Shown here one piece after another: positions 43,476 through 52,882 of a DNA stretch of 64,000 nucleotides. The stretch is from Candidatus Scalindua japonica (lineage in GTDB: Bacteria; Planctomycetota; Brocadiia; Brocadiales; Scalinduaceae). The number at the start of each line of letters is the position of its first letter. Position 1 is the first letter of the stretch. Under the pieces are notes generated by a model, which was not told where the DNA came from, ran no database searches, and saw nothing but the letters and a program-made list of their open reading frames with translations. Both the position numbers and the translations under genes were made by a program. The DNA is taken from contig NZ_BAOS01000043.1 in NCBI RefSeq assembly GCF_002443295.1, positions 1-64,000 of the forward strand, read 5' to 3'.

Positions 43476-44873
43476 ATGATTAGTGATCCAGAAGCTTTAA
43501 AAAACAATTTGCCGAGAGTGTTTATCAAGACCTTTGGCTGCCAGATGAATAAGCTGGACACGGAGTTGTCAATAAGTTCTCTTGTAAAAAAAGGTTACTC
43601 TTTTGCCGAAGATGAGAACGACGCGGATGTTATCCTCTTGAATACATGCAGTGTACGTGATAAGGCTGAACATAAAGTATACTCACAACTGGGAAGTTTG
43701 AGAGACCAAAAGGAAAAGAACCCGGCATTGATCCTGGGTGTCCTTGGCTGTATGGCTCAAAACGAGGGAGACAGGATTTTCAAACGTATGCCTCATGTTG
43801 ACCTTGTTTGCGGAACCAGGATGTTTTCCAGACTCCCAGAGTTACTTGGAGAAATCAGTGGAAACAACAGACAAATTCTGGCTATTGATGAAGACGGAGA
43901 GGTGAATTTCGACAGGTTGGTTACTCAGAGACAAAATCAACACAACGCTTTTGTATCCATTATGAGGGGCTGTGATAATTACTGCTCTTATTGTATCGTA
44001 CCGTACGTCAGAGGGCGAGAGTTTAGCCGGTCCGTTACAGACATTGTTGACGAGGTTAAGAAACTTGCAGATGATGGATGTAAAGAGATTACGCTATTGG
44101 GCCAGAATGTAAACTCATATGGAAAAGGTTTGAAAGGGAAAGTTACTTTAGCTAGCCTGCTGAGAGAACTTGACCCAATAGATGGTATAGAAAGAGTTCG
44201 TTTTGTTACCTCACATCCGAAGGACATGACTAAAGAGATTATAGAATCGGTTGGAGAGTTATCCACAGTTTGTGAATATTTACATATGCCGGTACAGTCA
44301 GGTTCAGATAAAATATTAAAAAAAATGAGACGGCAGTACTCTTCAGCACATTATAAAGGGCTTGTTGATATGGCAAAGTCAATGGTGCCCGGTATTAAGA
44401 TTGCAAGTGATTTTATTGTAGGGTTTCCAGGTGAAACGGAAGAAGATTTTGAAGATACAGTGAGACTGTTTCATGATGTTCGTTTTCAAAACAGTTTTAT
44501 TTTCAAATACTCACCGAGGACAGGAACGGCAGCAACAGAATTGATTGATAGCGTGGATGAAGAAATAAAAAAGAGAAGAAATCATATATTGTTAGATTTA
44601 CAGAAAAAAATAAGTACTGAAGAAAACAGAAAGATGCATGGAAAGTTTGTTGAGGTTATGGTGGAGGGCGGTAGTAAAACGAACGCGGGCAGATTAAGCG
44701 GAAGGACAAGGCAGAACCAGATTGTTGTATTTAACCTGCCTGAAGGAACTAAGCAAGCTGATGTCTCTGCTTCCCTGTCGGGAAAACTTGTCAATATTGA
44801 AATTGAAGATTCAACGGATTTAACTCTTTTTGGTGTTTTAAGAGATAGTCCCTTCAATAAAATGACTCATTAA
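43476..44873 (+). CDS. miaB: tRNA-2-methylthio-N6-dimethylallyladenosine synthase MiaB
   Basis: A 465-residue radical SAM methylthiotransferase that adds a methylthio group to A37 of tRNAs reading U-starting codons. The N-terminal UPF0004 domain has FIKTFGCQMNKLD, LLNTCSVRDKAEHKV and GVLGCMAQ, whose three Cys hold one cluster. The radical SAM motif is MRGCDNYCSYCIVPYVRGRE. A C-terminal TRAM domain follows (KFVEVMVEG and onward). A coding A8 run (near 44320) is in frame here. Its last 36 bases overlap the convergent apgM gene. Confidence 0.96.
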   Translation: MISDPEALKNNLPRVFIKTFGCQMNKLDTELSISSLVKKGYSFAEDENDADVILLNTCSVRDKAEHKVYSQLGSLRDQKEKNPALILGVLGCMAQNEGDRIFKRMPHVDLVCGTRMFSRLPELLGEISGNNRQILAIDEDGEVNFDRLVTQRQNQHNAFVSIMRGCDNYCSYCIVPYVRGREFSRSVTDIVDEVKKLADDGCKEITLLGQNVNSYGKGLKGKVTLASLLRELDPIDGIERVRFVTSHPKDMTKEIIESVGELSTVCEYLHMPVQSGSDKILKKMRRQYSSAHYKGLVDMAKSMVPGIKIASDFIVGFPGETEEDFEDTVRLFHDVRFQNSFIFKYSPRTGTAATELIDSVDEEIKKRRNHILLDLQKKISTEENRKMHGKFVEVMVEGGSKTNAGRLSGRTRQNQIVVFNLPEGTKQADVSASLSGKLVNIEIEDSTDLTLFGVLRDSPFNKMTH

Positions 44874-46034
44874 TTGATACCCTTTTTTTACCCTCAATCC
44901 GGTCTGTTCCGCGTTTGATTCAGAGAATGTCAGTTTACTTTTGTTACCTGAAATAGAGCCATAAATGGCAAAAGGTACCGGCTCTGAAGTGTGGGTGCGC
45001 TTGCTTATTGGTGTATAATGGTCTGGGAGGACTAGAATTCGAAAGTCATCATGCTTCTTCAGTGCGTCTAGAACAGGACCGACGATTTTTTTATCAATAT
45101 TTTCAATTGCCCGGATCTTTTCATGAGTATTTCCTTCGTGTCCCGCTTCATCCGGTGCTTCAATATGTATTAAAACCAGATCATGTGTCTCTATCGCTTT
45201 GATCGCATATTGTGCTTTCGCGTCATAGTCTGTGTCTAAATATGCAGTGGCTCCAGGCACATCTATAATGTTCCAACCAATATAATTCGCCATGCCTTTT
45301 AATAAATCTACACCTGTTATGACTGCGCCAGAGATTCCATGTAACTCCTCAAAAGTTGCTAATGATGGACGCCGCCCCTGTCCCCACAACCAGATCATAT
45401 TTGCCGGGTTTTCCCCGAGATCAATCCTGACTTTATTTACCTTATGATTTTCAAGTAACTGGTAAGAATTCTGCATTAAGTCCAGTAATACTTCACTACC
45501 CTTACCCTTCGGTAAATTTTGTGTTATTGGTTTACCTATGATATCGTGAGGGGGGGTGCAGTCAGCTTCTAGCTCAACATCTCCGCTATAAACCATTAAA
45601 TTTCTATAACTCTTTCCTGCATAGAATCTTACGTTTTTTCCTGTTGAGCTTTCATTAAGTATAGAGATGATAAGTTTTGCCTCATTGTCCGAAATATGAC
45701 CAGCACTGAAGTCTTCCAGAATACCATCATTTGCCGTGATCAGGTTACAACGAACGGCCCAATCCTTTTCCCCCAGTTCGATACCCAGGCTTGCAGACTC
45801 AAGCGGTGCTCTACCCGTATAATAGACTTCCGGGTTGTAACCTAATACCGAAAGGCAAGCGATATCACTGCCTGGTTTAAATTTTTCAGGTACGGTATTA
45901 ACGACACCTAAAATTCCATTAGATGATAAATCATCCATATTTGGTGTTCTAGCCGCTTCCAGAGGAGTTCTTCCATTGAGTCTCTCCAATTTATAATCGG
46001 CCATTCCATCCGGGATGATGATACAATATTTCAT
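44838..46034 (-). CDS. apgM: Cofactor-independent phosphoglycerate mutase, archaeal type
   Basis: A 398-residue alkaline-phosphatase-superfamily enzyme interconverting 3- and 2-phosphoglycerate. It has IPDGMADY, GRTPLEAARTPNMD, the nucleophile Ser in KPGSDIACLSVLGY, DIIGKPITQ, IHIEAPDEAGHEGN and VLPDHYTPISKRTH, which ligate two metals. This ApgM class is typical of archaea and some deep or anaerobic bacteria, and differs from GpmI. The gene stands alone on the minus strand and overlaps miaB tail to tail. Confidence 0.93.
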   Translation of the reverse strand: MKYCIIIPDGMADYKLERLNGRTPLEAARTPNMDDLSSNGILGVVNTVPEKFKPGSDIACLSVLGYNPEVYYTGRAPLESASLGIELGEKDWAVRCNLITANDGILEDFSAGHISDNEAKLIISILNESSTGKNVRFYAGKSYRNLMVYSGDVELEADCTPPHDIIGKPITQNLPKGKGSEVLLDLMQNSYQLLENHKVNKVRIDLGENPANMIWLWGQGRRPSLATFEELHGISGAVITGVDLLKGMANYIGWNIIDVPGATAYLDTDYDAKAQYAIKAIETHDLVLIHIEAPDEAGHEGNTHEKIRAIENIDKKIVGPVLDALKKHDDFRILVLPDHYTPISKRTHTSEPVPFAIYGSISGNKSKLTFSESNAEQTGLRVKKGYQLMSHFIEGTIS

Positions 46035-46234
46035 TAAATTTAACCTTTCTACATCCTTATTATTCTAAGATATTCAATATAACAGACACCAGATATTATA
46101 TCAATACAATTTGAGTGTAAATAACGGTAAAAACACTACTTGCCATTACCATTCATATGTTTTTTCCTTGTCATGTTAAATCCTCTCTGATAATATCAGG
46201 AGTTAAATATAAGCCAACAGGTTAATACCGAAGA

Positions 46235-47161
46235 ATGATAAGCTTAAAAGACAAAGATATAATCTCGATATTAGACTTTACGAAAGAAGAGATATTATAT
46301 ATTTTGGAAATATCAGGGAAGATGGAAAAAGAAGATCGCCATGGTATTTTAAGTGGAAAGATACTTGCAAACTTGTTCTTTGAACCTTCTACACGGACGA
46401 GACTCAGTTTTGAAGCGGCAATGAAACGGCTGGGAGGAGAAGTTATAGGGTTTGATGATTTAGGTACTACGTCTACCGTAAAAGGTGAATCGTTAAGGGA
46501 TTCCGTTAAAATTATTGAGGGTTATTGTGATATTATTGTTTTAAGGCATTTTCTTGAGGGTGCTTCACGGCTTACGGCAGACTCAGTAAATATACCTGTT
46601 ATTAATGCCGGTGATGGGGCGAGCCAGCATCCGACCCAAACATTTGTAGATCTTTATACTATACAGAAATCAAAAGGTGAGATTGAGAATCTGTCGATTG
46701 GATTTCTGGGTGACCTGAAATATGGCAGAACTGCTCACTCGCTGGCGTATGCTCTCGCTCATTTTAATGCTGATATGTACTTTATTTCACCTCCAAGTCT
46801 CAGAATGCCTAAAGACTATCTGGAGGAGTTGGAATTGAAGAAAGTTTCGTTTCAGGAAGTCAATTCTATATCTGAAGTCAGCGATAAGCTTGATATTCTC
46901 TATTGTACAAGGATACAGAAAGAGCGATTTGCTGAACCTGTGGAGTATGAGAAGGTAAGAGGACTTTATAAGCTCAGCAAATCAGTTATGGATGAGCTTA
47001 ATGTTAAAGACGGCCTTAAAATACTTCATCCGTTGCCGAGAGTGGATGAGATGGATGAAAGCCTTGATTCCACAGAGTACGCGGTATATTTTCAACAGGC
47101 CCATAGTGGAGTTCCGGTAAGAGAAGCGCTTTTAGCCTCAGTACTAGGTGTTATACAATGA
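46235..47161 (+). CDS. pyrB: Aspartate carbamoyltransferase catalytic subunit
   Basis: A 308-residue ATCase that condenses carbamoyl phosphate with aspartate in de novo pyrimidine synthesis. Motifs are FFEPSTRTRLSFEAAMKRLGG (carbamoyl phosphate loop), KGESLRDSV, GDGASQHPTQTFVDLYTI and LHPLPRVDEM. Normal family length. It overlaps pyrI by 4 bases (ATGA), giving a coupled pyrBI operon and a regulated dodecamer like that of E. coli. Confidence 0.97.
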   Translation: MISLKDKDIISILDFTKEEILYILEISGKMEKEDRHGILSGKILANLFFEPSTRTRLSFEAAMKRLGGEVIGFDDLGTTSTVKGESLRDSVKIIEGYCDIIVLRHFLEGASRLTADSVNIPVINAGDGASQHPTQTFVDLYTIQKSKGEIENLSIGFLGDLKYGRTAHSLAYALAHFNADMYFISPPSLRMPKDYLEELELKKVSFQEVNSISEVSDKLDILYCTRIQKERFAEPVEYEKVRGLYKLSKSVMDELNVKDGLKILHPLPRVDEMDESLDSTEYAVYFQQAHSGVPVREALLASVLGVIQ

Positions 47162-47607
47162 AAAAACTAGAGGTTTCAGCAATTGAAGAAGGTACTGTAA
47201 TTGACCAGATCGCAAATAAAAGCACATTCAAGGTTGCCAATATTTTGAACATCCAGAAAATAGAGCAGGTAGTGCTGATTGGTTTTAATTTGTCCAGCAA
47301 GAAGTTAGGTAAAAAAGGTATTATAAAAATCGGCGGTAAGCTACTTACACAGGAGGAGGTAAATAAGATATCACTGATAGCGCCGGATGCTACAGTAAAT
47401 ATCATCAAGGGTTCGGAAGTTGTAAAGAAATTTACTGTTGATATTCCGGACTCTATAGAGGAATTTATGAAATGTTTTAATCCTAATTGTGTAAGTAATC
47501 ATCAGAAGATACTAAGTAGATTCCATGTAATAAACAAAAATCCTATAAGGATAAGATGTCACTATTGTGAACGTCATATGTGTGTGGATGATATTGAGTT
47601 GGTTTGA
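47158..47607 (+). CDS. pyrI: Aspartate carbamoyltransferase regulatory subunit
   Basis: A 149-residue regulatory chain that binds CTP/ATP and transmits allosteric control to PyrB. The nucleotide domain has IEEGTVIDQI, NILNIQ and GIIKIGGK. The C-terminal zinc domain has CFNPNCVSNH followed by CHYCERHM, giving the four-Cys site that contacts PyrB. Confidence 0.96.
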   Translation: MKKLEVSAIEEGTVIDQIANKSTFKVANILNIQKIEQVVLIGFNLSSKKLGKKGIIKIGGKLLTQEEVNKISLIAPDATVNIIKGSEVVKKFTVDIPDSIEEFMKCFNPNCVSNHQKILSRFHVINKNPIRIRCHYCERHMCVDDIELV

Positions 47608-47668
47608 CGTAAATAAAAAAGAGAAGAGAGTTAGAAATTAAATTTGGTTTGAGAATGGAGAGAAAGAG

Positions 47669-48280
47669 ATGGCAGAAACAATTGTTGAAAAGAGGCTTAA
47701 GAGTAATATTGCTAAAAAGAATTCGATAAGAAATGAAATTGAGAAATATATGAGTGCTGTTTCTCAATGGAAAGAGAAGCTTGCTGATCTGAAGAGTTTT
47801 CAGGAACAGACAAAATACGCGGCTTCAATTAAACGCTATGTTTTAAAGATAGAGTGTCTTCGTATAGAGCTAAACCAGATGAATGAAGAGATGGAGAAGC
47901 ATATCCGTGAGTTGGGAAAGTTTTCTGATTCAGAAGTAAAAGAGTTCTCTTCTAAAATCGAGGAGGAGATTAGTGGAATAGAGGCTGACAAAGAAGCGAA
48001 ACCGAAAAAGGCAAAGATACGGATAAAACCCGCTGGATCAAAGGGGAAGACAAAGGCAAATTCAAAAGGTAAAGGTAAAGGCGTAGGTAGTCTTGAACAG
48101 AAGATAGAGAAAATGCAGGGGAAAGTCAGCAAAGAGCTGGAAGAGGTAGAGCAGGTTGCAGGGAAGATAATAAAGCTGAATAGGCATATAAAGAAGGTTG
48201 CTGTAGGGACAGGGATCGCCTCAGAAGATTATACACAGGAACTCAAACGTATAGCGCGTGAGAAAGCTATTTATGGATAA
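47669..48280 (+). CDS. Lys-rich coiled-coil protein, unknown function
   Basis: A 203-residue highly charged protein. Residues ~1-105 form heptad-rich coiled coil (EIEKYMSAVSQWKEKLADLK and IECLRIELNQMNEEMEKHI). A flexible basic linker (~115-135, SKGKTKANSKGKGKG) resembles histone-H1 or AlgP tails. A second coiled coil (~138-175) follows. Role could be nucleoid, RNA or cytoskeletal; no family recognised. It lies 61 bases after pyrI. Confidence 0.75.
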   Translation: MAETIVEKRLKSNIAKKNSIRNEIEKYMSAVSQWKEKLADLKSFQEQTKYAASIKRYVLKIECLRIELNQMNEEMEKHIRELGKFSDSEVKEFSSKIEEEISGIEADKEAKPKKAKIRIKPAGSKGKTKANSKGKGKGVGSLEQKIEKMQGKVSKELEEVEQVAGKIIKLNRHIKKVAVGTGIASEDYTQELKRIAREKAIYG

Positions 48281-48378
48281 TATCTCACGCGGCAATTTCT
48301 GTGCGGGTGCAGTTAAATGGTGGCATGGACAAACTCGTTTGTCCGTGTCATTCGCTAGAAATTACAGCAGTATCTGAT

Positions 48379-48464
48379 TGGTGGGCGGAGAGGGAGTCGA
48401 ACCCTCACCCCCTTGCGGGGAAGGGATTTTAAGTCCCTCGTGTCTGCCATTCCACCACCCGCCC
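48379..48464 (-). tRNA. tRNA-Leu (anticodon UAA)
   Basis: An 86-base class II tRNA with a long variable arm (CCCCGCAAGGGG). The acceptor GGGCGGG pairs with TCCGCCC, the anticodon loop is CTTAAAA, the T loop is GGTTCGACTCC, and a CCA end is encoded. Confidence 0.95.
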
Positions 48465-48481
48465 AACAAATCATAAAAAAA

Positions 48482-48557
48482 TGGAGGCGGCACAGGGATT
48501 CGAACCCTGGATAATGGATTTGCAATCCACTGCCTTAGTCCACTTGGCCATGCCGCC
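48482..48557 (-). tRNA. tRNA-Cys (anticodon GCA)
   Basis: A 76-base cloverleaf. The acceptor GGCGGCA pairs with TGCCGCC, the anticodon stem TGGAT/ATCCA holds loop TGCAAATC-like with GCA, the T arm is CAGGGTTCGAATCCCTG, the discriminator is U and a CCA end is encoded. It is 17 bases upstream of tRNA-Leu on the same strand, so the two are probably one transcript. Confidence 0.95.
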
Positions 48558-48646
48558 TCTTAAATCGGTTGTTCTCTTATGTGCACTGTGATGATTTGTT
48601 AATCAATTCACACAGTTGTTGTCTCTTCTACTCACCACCGCATAAC

Positions 48647-48680
48647 ACAGTAAAAAGAAAAAGAGGACTCTTTTTACTGT
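48647..48680 (-). terminator. Terminator-like palindrome after the TPR gene
   Basis: ACAGTAAAAAGA (48647-48658) and TCTTTTTACTGT (48669-48680) form a perfect 12-bp stem with a 10-base loop. It lies downstream of the TPR gene and upstream of the tRNA pair on the minus strand, so it may end one transcript before the other. Confidence 0.6.
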
Positions 48681-48792
48681 AAAAAATGCGATAAATTTAA
48701 AGATGCGATTATATATGCTAAAGCATAAATTGCAAGAGGAATAATATTGATAGGAACATAATCTCATTTTTCCGACTTGTCAGGTCAGGTTC

Positions 48793-50901
48793 TTAATTTT
48801 TCTCCTCTGTCCGACTCAATTTGCCTTCAATTAATGTAACCATCTCCTTCACTTTTGATGTCTCTTTAAATCTTCCAGAAATTTTCAGGGAATTGTTAAA
48901 TTCATTTAAAGCGTTTTTGATATCACCGTTTTTATAATACGCCATTCCAAGATGGTACCGTATTGTTGGTCTGTTTGGACTTAATACACTTGCAGATTTC
49001 AGGTTTTCGATGGCTTTGTTATAATCGCCTTTTTTGAAGTATACCCAGCCCAATGTGTCAAGGATTGACGGTTCCTTTGGCGATAGCTTTGCTGCTTTCA
49101 GGGCATGTTCCAGTCCTTCATCAAGATTAGTTTCACTTTCAGCGTAGTGATACGCCAGTTCATTATGTCCAATAGGAGAGTCTGGTGCCAATGTAATAAA
49201 CTGTCTGTATTTTTCCAGGGCTTTATCGGTTTTCCCCTGTCTGGAATAGATATTTCCGAGCGATAGGTAGACTGACGCGTTTTTCGGGTCTAACTTTGTC
49301 AATTTATTGTATTCTTCAATAGATTTTTCTGTTTTGCCCATTATCAGATAAAGCCTTGCTAAATCATAGTGTGGAGATAAGAAGTCCGGATTTACTTCAA
49401 CTATTTTATTAAATTGTATAAATGCCTGACTGAAATCTTTCTTATCAATAAATGTTTTACCCTTTACATACAAAGTGACAGGATTATCCGGATGGATAAC
49501 TAATGCCGCGTCACACATCTTAATTGTCTTGTCATACCATTTATTCAGATAGAAGAAAATTGCCAGGTTTGTGTGGGCAAAGGATTTTGCTTTTTCTTCA
49601 TCAGATTTCAGATCAAGATTATTTGACTTGAATCCATTAATGAAATTATCGGAGATTTTTAAACTCTTTTCTGCCGATTTGTACTTCTCTAGTGAGAGGT
49701 AGAGGTTTGTTAAAAAAATGTTGATCATCGGTTGATGGATTTCCGGAGTAAGTTTCTGCGCTTTTTTCAGATAAACTTCTGCCTGATTATAATTACCTTC
49801 AATGTGATTGATCAGCGCCATGGCTATCATCATGTTGCCTCTTGTCGCATCTATTTTTTCGGTTTTCTCTATTGCGCTTTTTGCTGATTTAATATCTCCG
49901 CTTGCCAAATAAAAAGTGCTTAATAGATAATTCCCCTCAAAGCTAGTTTTCTGATTTTCTATAAACTTTTTAATACTTTTGACGGCATCATCAAAGTTGT
50001 CCAAATATGAAAAAGATCTGGCCAGAATCAGATATGCGGGTGCAATGTCTGCATTAATTTCAAGGATTTCGTTAGCTTGTTCGATTGCGTCCTGGAATTT
50101 CCCAAGTTGAAGATAAAGTGCGGCAAGGCTCTGACGCGCCCTGATAAAAGTGGGGACTTTTTTAATTACAAGTTTAAATTGTTCTATAGCGTTGTTATAG
50201 TTCTTCAACCCTATAAATATTGTTGCAAGGCCCATCCGCGCCATATGCTCATTCTGGTCAATTTCAAGGGCTTTGTTATAGTTTTTGAAGGACTCTTCTG
50301 CATTTCCCAGGAGCAGGTAGTTTACGCCAAGACCTGTGTAAGCCAAAGCAAGTTCCGGTTCACTCTCAACCGCTTTCCTGAAATATTCATCTGCTTTTTC
50401 AAACTCTTTCTTGTCTGAATATATCCTTCCGAGGTAATAGAGTGCGAGGGGGTTGTCTTTGTCTAAGTTTATAGATTCCCGGCACTCTTCAATTGCTTTG
50501 TCAAATTTCTTCTGAGAAAGCAGGATTATACCTTTGGAGAGATGTGCAAGCGATAGATTACTTGAAACATCTTTTAATGAATCAATCAACTCCTGTGCCC
50601 TGTCAACGTTACCGATACTGGCATACGCGACTTGAAGTAGCTCATAGGCGAGAATACTCTTTTTGTTGATTGTCAGTAATTCTTCACAGTTCTTGAAAAC
50701 CTCAACATATTTTCCTCTTCTTAAGTTATAAAATGCCAGGTTCTGGAGTTCGATTACTGAAGGTTCAACTCTCAATACAGAAACAGCAGAGGACGGAGTG
50801 CTTTTCTGTACTAAAATAAGGCAAATTATTGAAATAATCAAAAGCTTGCTGACAGGTAAAAATGGAAACTGTTTTGTGTCTGATAAAAGTTTAATTTTCA
50901 T
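48793..50901 (-). CDS. Large TPR-repeat protein, envelope-anchored
   Basis: A 702-residue protein. A hydrophobic segment near the start (LPVSKLLIISIICLILVQ, residues ~16-33) directs export or anchors it. The rest is about 16-18 tandem TPR units, such as AIEECRESINLDKDNPLALYYL and ALNEFNNSLKISGR. These form a superhelical scaffold for protein assembly. Similar TPR proteins (PrsT-like) accompany PEP-CTERM/exopolysaccharide systems, and a PEP-CTERM protein lies at 59.4 kb, but a link is inference. It starts 1 base after the purN stop and is last in a four-gene operon. Confidence 0.85.
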   Translation of the reverse strand: MKIKLLSDTKQFPFLPVSKLLIISIICLILVQKSTPSSAVSVLRVEPSVIELQNLAFYNLRRGKYVEVFKNCEELLTINKKSILAYELLQVAYASIGNVDRAQELIDSLKDVSSNLSLAHLSKGIILLSQKKFDKAIEECRESINLDKDNPLALYYLGRIYSDKKEFEKADEYFRKAVESEPELALAYTGLGVNYLLLGNAEESFKNYNKALEIDQNEHMARMGLATIFIGLKNYNNAIEQFKLVIKKVPTFIRARQSLAALYLQLGKFQDAIEQANEILEINADIAPAYLILARSFSYLDNFDDAVKSIKKFIENQKTSFEGNYLLSTFYLASGDIKSAKSAIEKTEKIDATRGNMMIAMALINHIEGNYNQAEVYLKKAQKLTPEIHQPMINIFLTNLYLSLEKYKSAEKSLKISDNFINGFKSNNLDLKSDEEKAKSFAHTNLAIFFYLNKWYDKTIKMCDAALVIHPDNPVTLYVKGKTFIDKKDFSQAFIQFNKIVEVNPDFLSPHYDLARLYLIMGKTEKSIEEYNKLTKLDPKNASVYLSLGNIYSRQGKTDKALEKYRQFITLAPDSPIGHNELAYHYAESETNLDEGLEHALKAAKLSPKEPSILDTLGWVYFKKGDYNKAIENLKSASVLSPNRPTIRYHLGMAYYKNGDIKNALNEFNNSLKISGRFKETSKVKEMVTLIEGKLSRTEEKN

Positions 50902-50902
50902 A

Positions 50903-51601
50903 TTATTGGTTTAAAACCCTGACCTTTCTTCCCTCAATTTTTAATCTTCCTTCGGCAAAGAGGCGTATTGCTTCAGGATACGCTAAACACTCTTCTTTAA
51001 AGACTTTTTGTGCAAGTGTGTCCGGAGTGTCATCTGCGTGAACATTTACTGTTTTCTGGATAATTATTGGCCCACGATCATATTCGTTATCAACGAAATG
51101 GACTGTACAACCTGAGATTTTGACACCACTTTCAATTGCGGCTTTATGGACATGATGACCATAATATCCTTTACCGCAGAAAGCAGGAATTAATCCAGGG
51201 TGAATGTTCATCACCTTGCCGGTGTAAGCATCTGGTATTTTGAAAAGATGCAGAAAACCGGCAAGTATTATCAGATCTACTGGATATTTTTCAATCTCTT
51301 CTATTATTTTGTTACTGAAAGTTTCAGACTGGTTATAATCTTTGTAATGAACTATAGCCGCAGGAATACCGTTTTGTTCCGCTCTCTTTATGCCATAGAC
51401 ATCAGGAGAACTGCTTACGACAATCCGGATTATGGCATTAAGTGTGTTATTAACTATTTTATCAATAAGGTTCTGAAGTGTTGTGCCGCTACCGGATACA
51501 AGTACTGCCAGATTAATGGTTTGGGATACAGGTAAATTACCTGGTGTATTGGGATTCAATGTTCTCTTTTGTCGAGATATCGGCCTGTTTTTGTATTGCA
51601 C
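50903..51601 (-). CDS. purN: Phosphoribosylglycinamide formyltransferase
   Basis: A 232-residue folate-dependent transformylase of purine synthesis (GAR to FGAR). Motifs are LAVLVSGSGTTLQNLID, the IIRIVVSSSPDVYG segment, LIILAGFLHLF, NIHPGLIPAF (catalytic Asn-x-His) and GCTVHFVDNEYDRGPIIIQ (catalytic Asp). The ~27 residues before the glycine-rich loop are extra, and the GTG start lies 7 bases after the upstream gene's stop; a later start is possible. It is separated from purL and purQ, which are 5-10 kb away. Confidence 0.94.
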   Translation of the reverse strand: MQYKNRPISRQKRTLNPNTPGNLPVSQTINLAVLVSGSGTTLQNLIDKIVNNTLNAIIRIVVSSSPDVYGIKRAEQNGIPAAIVHYKDYNQSETFSNKIIEEIEKYPVDLIILAGFLHLFKIPDAYTGKVMNIHPGLIPAFCGKGYYGHHVHKAAIESGVKISGCTVHFVDNEYDRGPIIIQKTVNVHADDTPDTLAQKVFKEECLAYPEAIRLFAEGRLKIEGRKVRVLNQ

Positions 51602-51608
51602 TCTGGTC

Positions 51609-52130
51609 CTATTTTATTCCCTTATGTTGGGTAACTTTAATCCAAACAGGAGTGTCAGATAGGGACTCCTCCTGAACATGTTTGATGATTTCTGTTGTCT
51701 GTTCAATAATTAATTCTCTTTTGGAATTTGACGGAAAGAAATGTAGAATTTCTGTTTCGATCTCACATCCTTCTTCCGCGTGAGCTTTGTCCGGGATAAT
51801 ATCTGTTGAATAGTCCAGAGGTATTATTCCACGGTATTTGCGGAGCAGTTCATCATAGTCATTATAAAAATTCTGTATGAGAATCCTCAAATCTTCTGTT
51901 TCGTGATGTTCTTTCTCAAGGATTCTTTTGTGTAAATCAATCAGATACTCACGTTCTTTACCAAATTGTGTATAATTTTGTTCGTATGTACATGAACTGG
52001 TTTCTTCATAGGATTCTTTGATAGATACAATATTTTCAAATTTACTTCTGAACCAATCTTCGAAATTTTTCTGTAACTGATTAAAATTGAAGCTGATTCT
52101 TTTAGCAATATCTAATAAAATCTCTCTCAT
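51609..52130 (-). CDS. Hypothetical soluble protein
   Basis: A 173-residue acidic protein, largely helical (ISFNFNQLQKNFEDWFRSKF and LIDLHKRILEKEHHETEDLR) with a C-terminal alpha/beta part. No signal, membrane segment or known motif. It sits between a secreted hypothetical protein and purN in a tight operon (8-28-base gaps). Function unknown. Confidence 0.7.
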   Translation of the reverse strand: MREILLDIAKRISFNFNQLQKNFEDWFRSKFENIVSIKESYEETSSCTYEQNYTQFGKEREYLIDLHKRILEKEHHETEDLRILIQNFYNDYDELLRKYRGIIPLDYSTDIIPDKAHAEEGCEIETEILHFFPSNSKRELIIEQTTEIIKHVQEESLSDTPVWIKVTQHKGIK

Positions 52131-52158
52131 AATGTTATCCTTAATTTAATAAATCGAT

Positions 52159-52683
52159 TTAAGTACTACTTTTTTTCAGGTTTAGGAGGACTTTCCAGAA
52201 GCCGCCTTCATTTACCAAAGTAAAAGTTCCTCTCTCTTTAATCATTGGTACGTTGCCCTTTTTCAGGAACTGTTTTAGCAGGTTTCTTGCCGCATTCTGA
52301 GTGTTTTTCATATTTTTCGGGCCTTGAAAAGGCCCAAATATCTCTCCATAAACTTTAGACATGTCCGGAGAAGTAACTGTGATTCTAACTGTCGCATAAT
52401 TACAATTAATTACTGTTTCATTTATTTTGTACTTACGCAACGATGAGACGGTTTTGGCAATATCCTGAATAAAAGGGTCTTCAAGGCTATTCTGTTTGAT
52501 AAATTCATTTTTGCTTATTATATTTTTGTCTGCTTTTGATAGATAGCTGTATGTTTCTTTCGGGTTATTTGAATAGAGAGATTTCAGGTATTTTATCACT
52601 ATTCGATCAGGCGTTTTCTTCCCAAAGCCAAAGAACGGACTGGAAATCAGAAGAATCAAGATAATCGTCGTAAGTTTTCTCAT
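52159..52683 (-). CDS. Secreted NTF2-like hypothetical protein
   Basis: A 174-residue protein with an N-terminal signal (RKLTTIILILLISSPFFGFG). The mature part starts PDRIVIKYLKSLYSNNPKETYSYLS, the pattern of NTF2/DUF4878-like domains, and ends with FTLVNEGGFWKVLLNLKK. Such domains bind small ligands or act as accessory folds in secreted proteins. First gene of the operon with purN and the TPR gene. Confidence 0.75.
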   Translation of the reverse strand: MRKLTTIILILLISSPFFGFGKKTPDRIVIKYLKSLYSNNPKETYSYLSKADKNIISKNEFIKQNSLEDPFIQDIAKTVSSLRKYKINETVINCNYATVRITVTSPDMSKVYGEIFGPFQGPKNMKNTQNAARNLLKQFLKKGNVPMIKERGTFTLVNEGGFWKVLLNLKKSST

Positions 52684-52882
52684 TAATTTCTTACTTTTCC
52701 TGGCTTTATCACCTGGATGCTACTGATTTTTCTCATACTTAATACTATCTATTATGGGATTTTGAGATATACAATCAAGCAAAATATGTTTTGTTCTTCT
52801 CGTTTCTTTTTGAATGTAAGCTTAGTTATGTGTGCTTTTTCTCTTTTTTGAGCTCATCAATCATCACTTCCTGAGTATCCAG

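Noticed and set aside
51200-51535. A plus-strand frame opposite purN
   Set aside because: It is a shadow of purN on the other strand, with no ribosome site.
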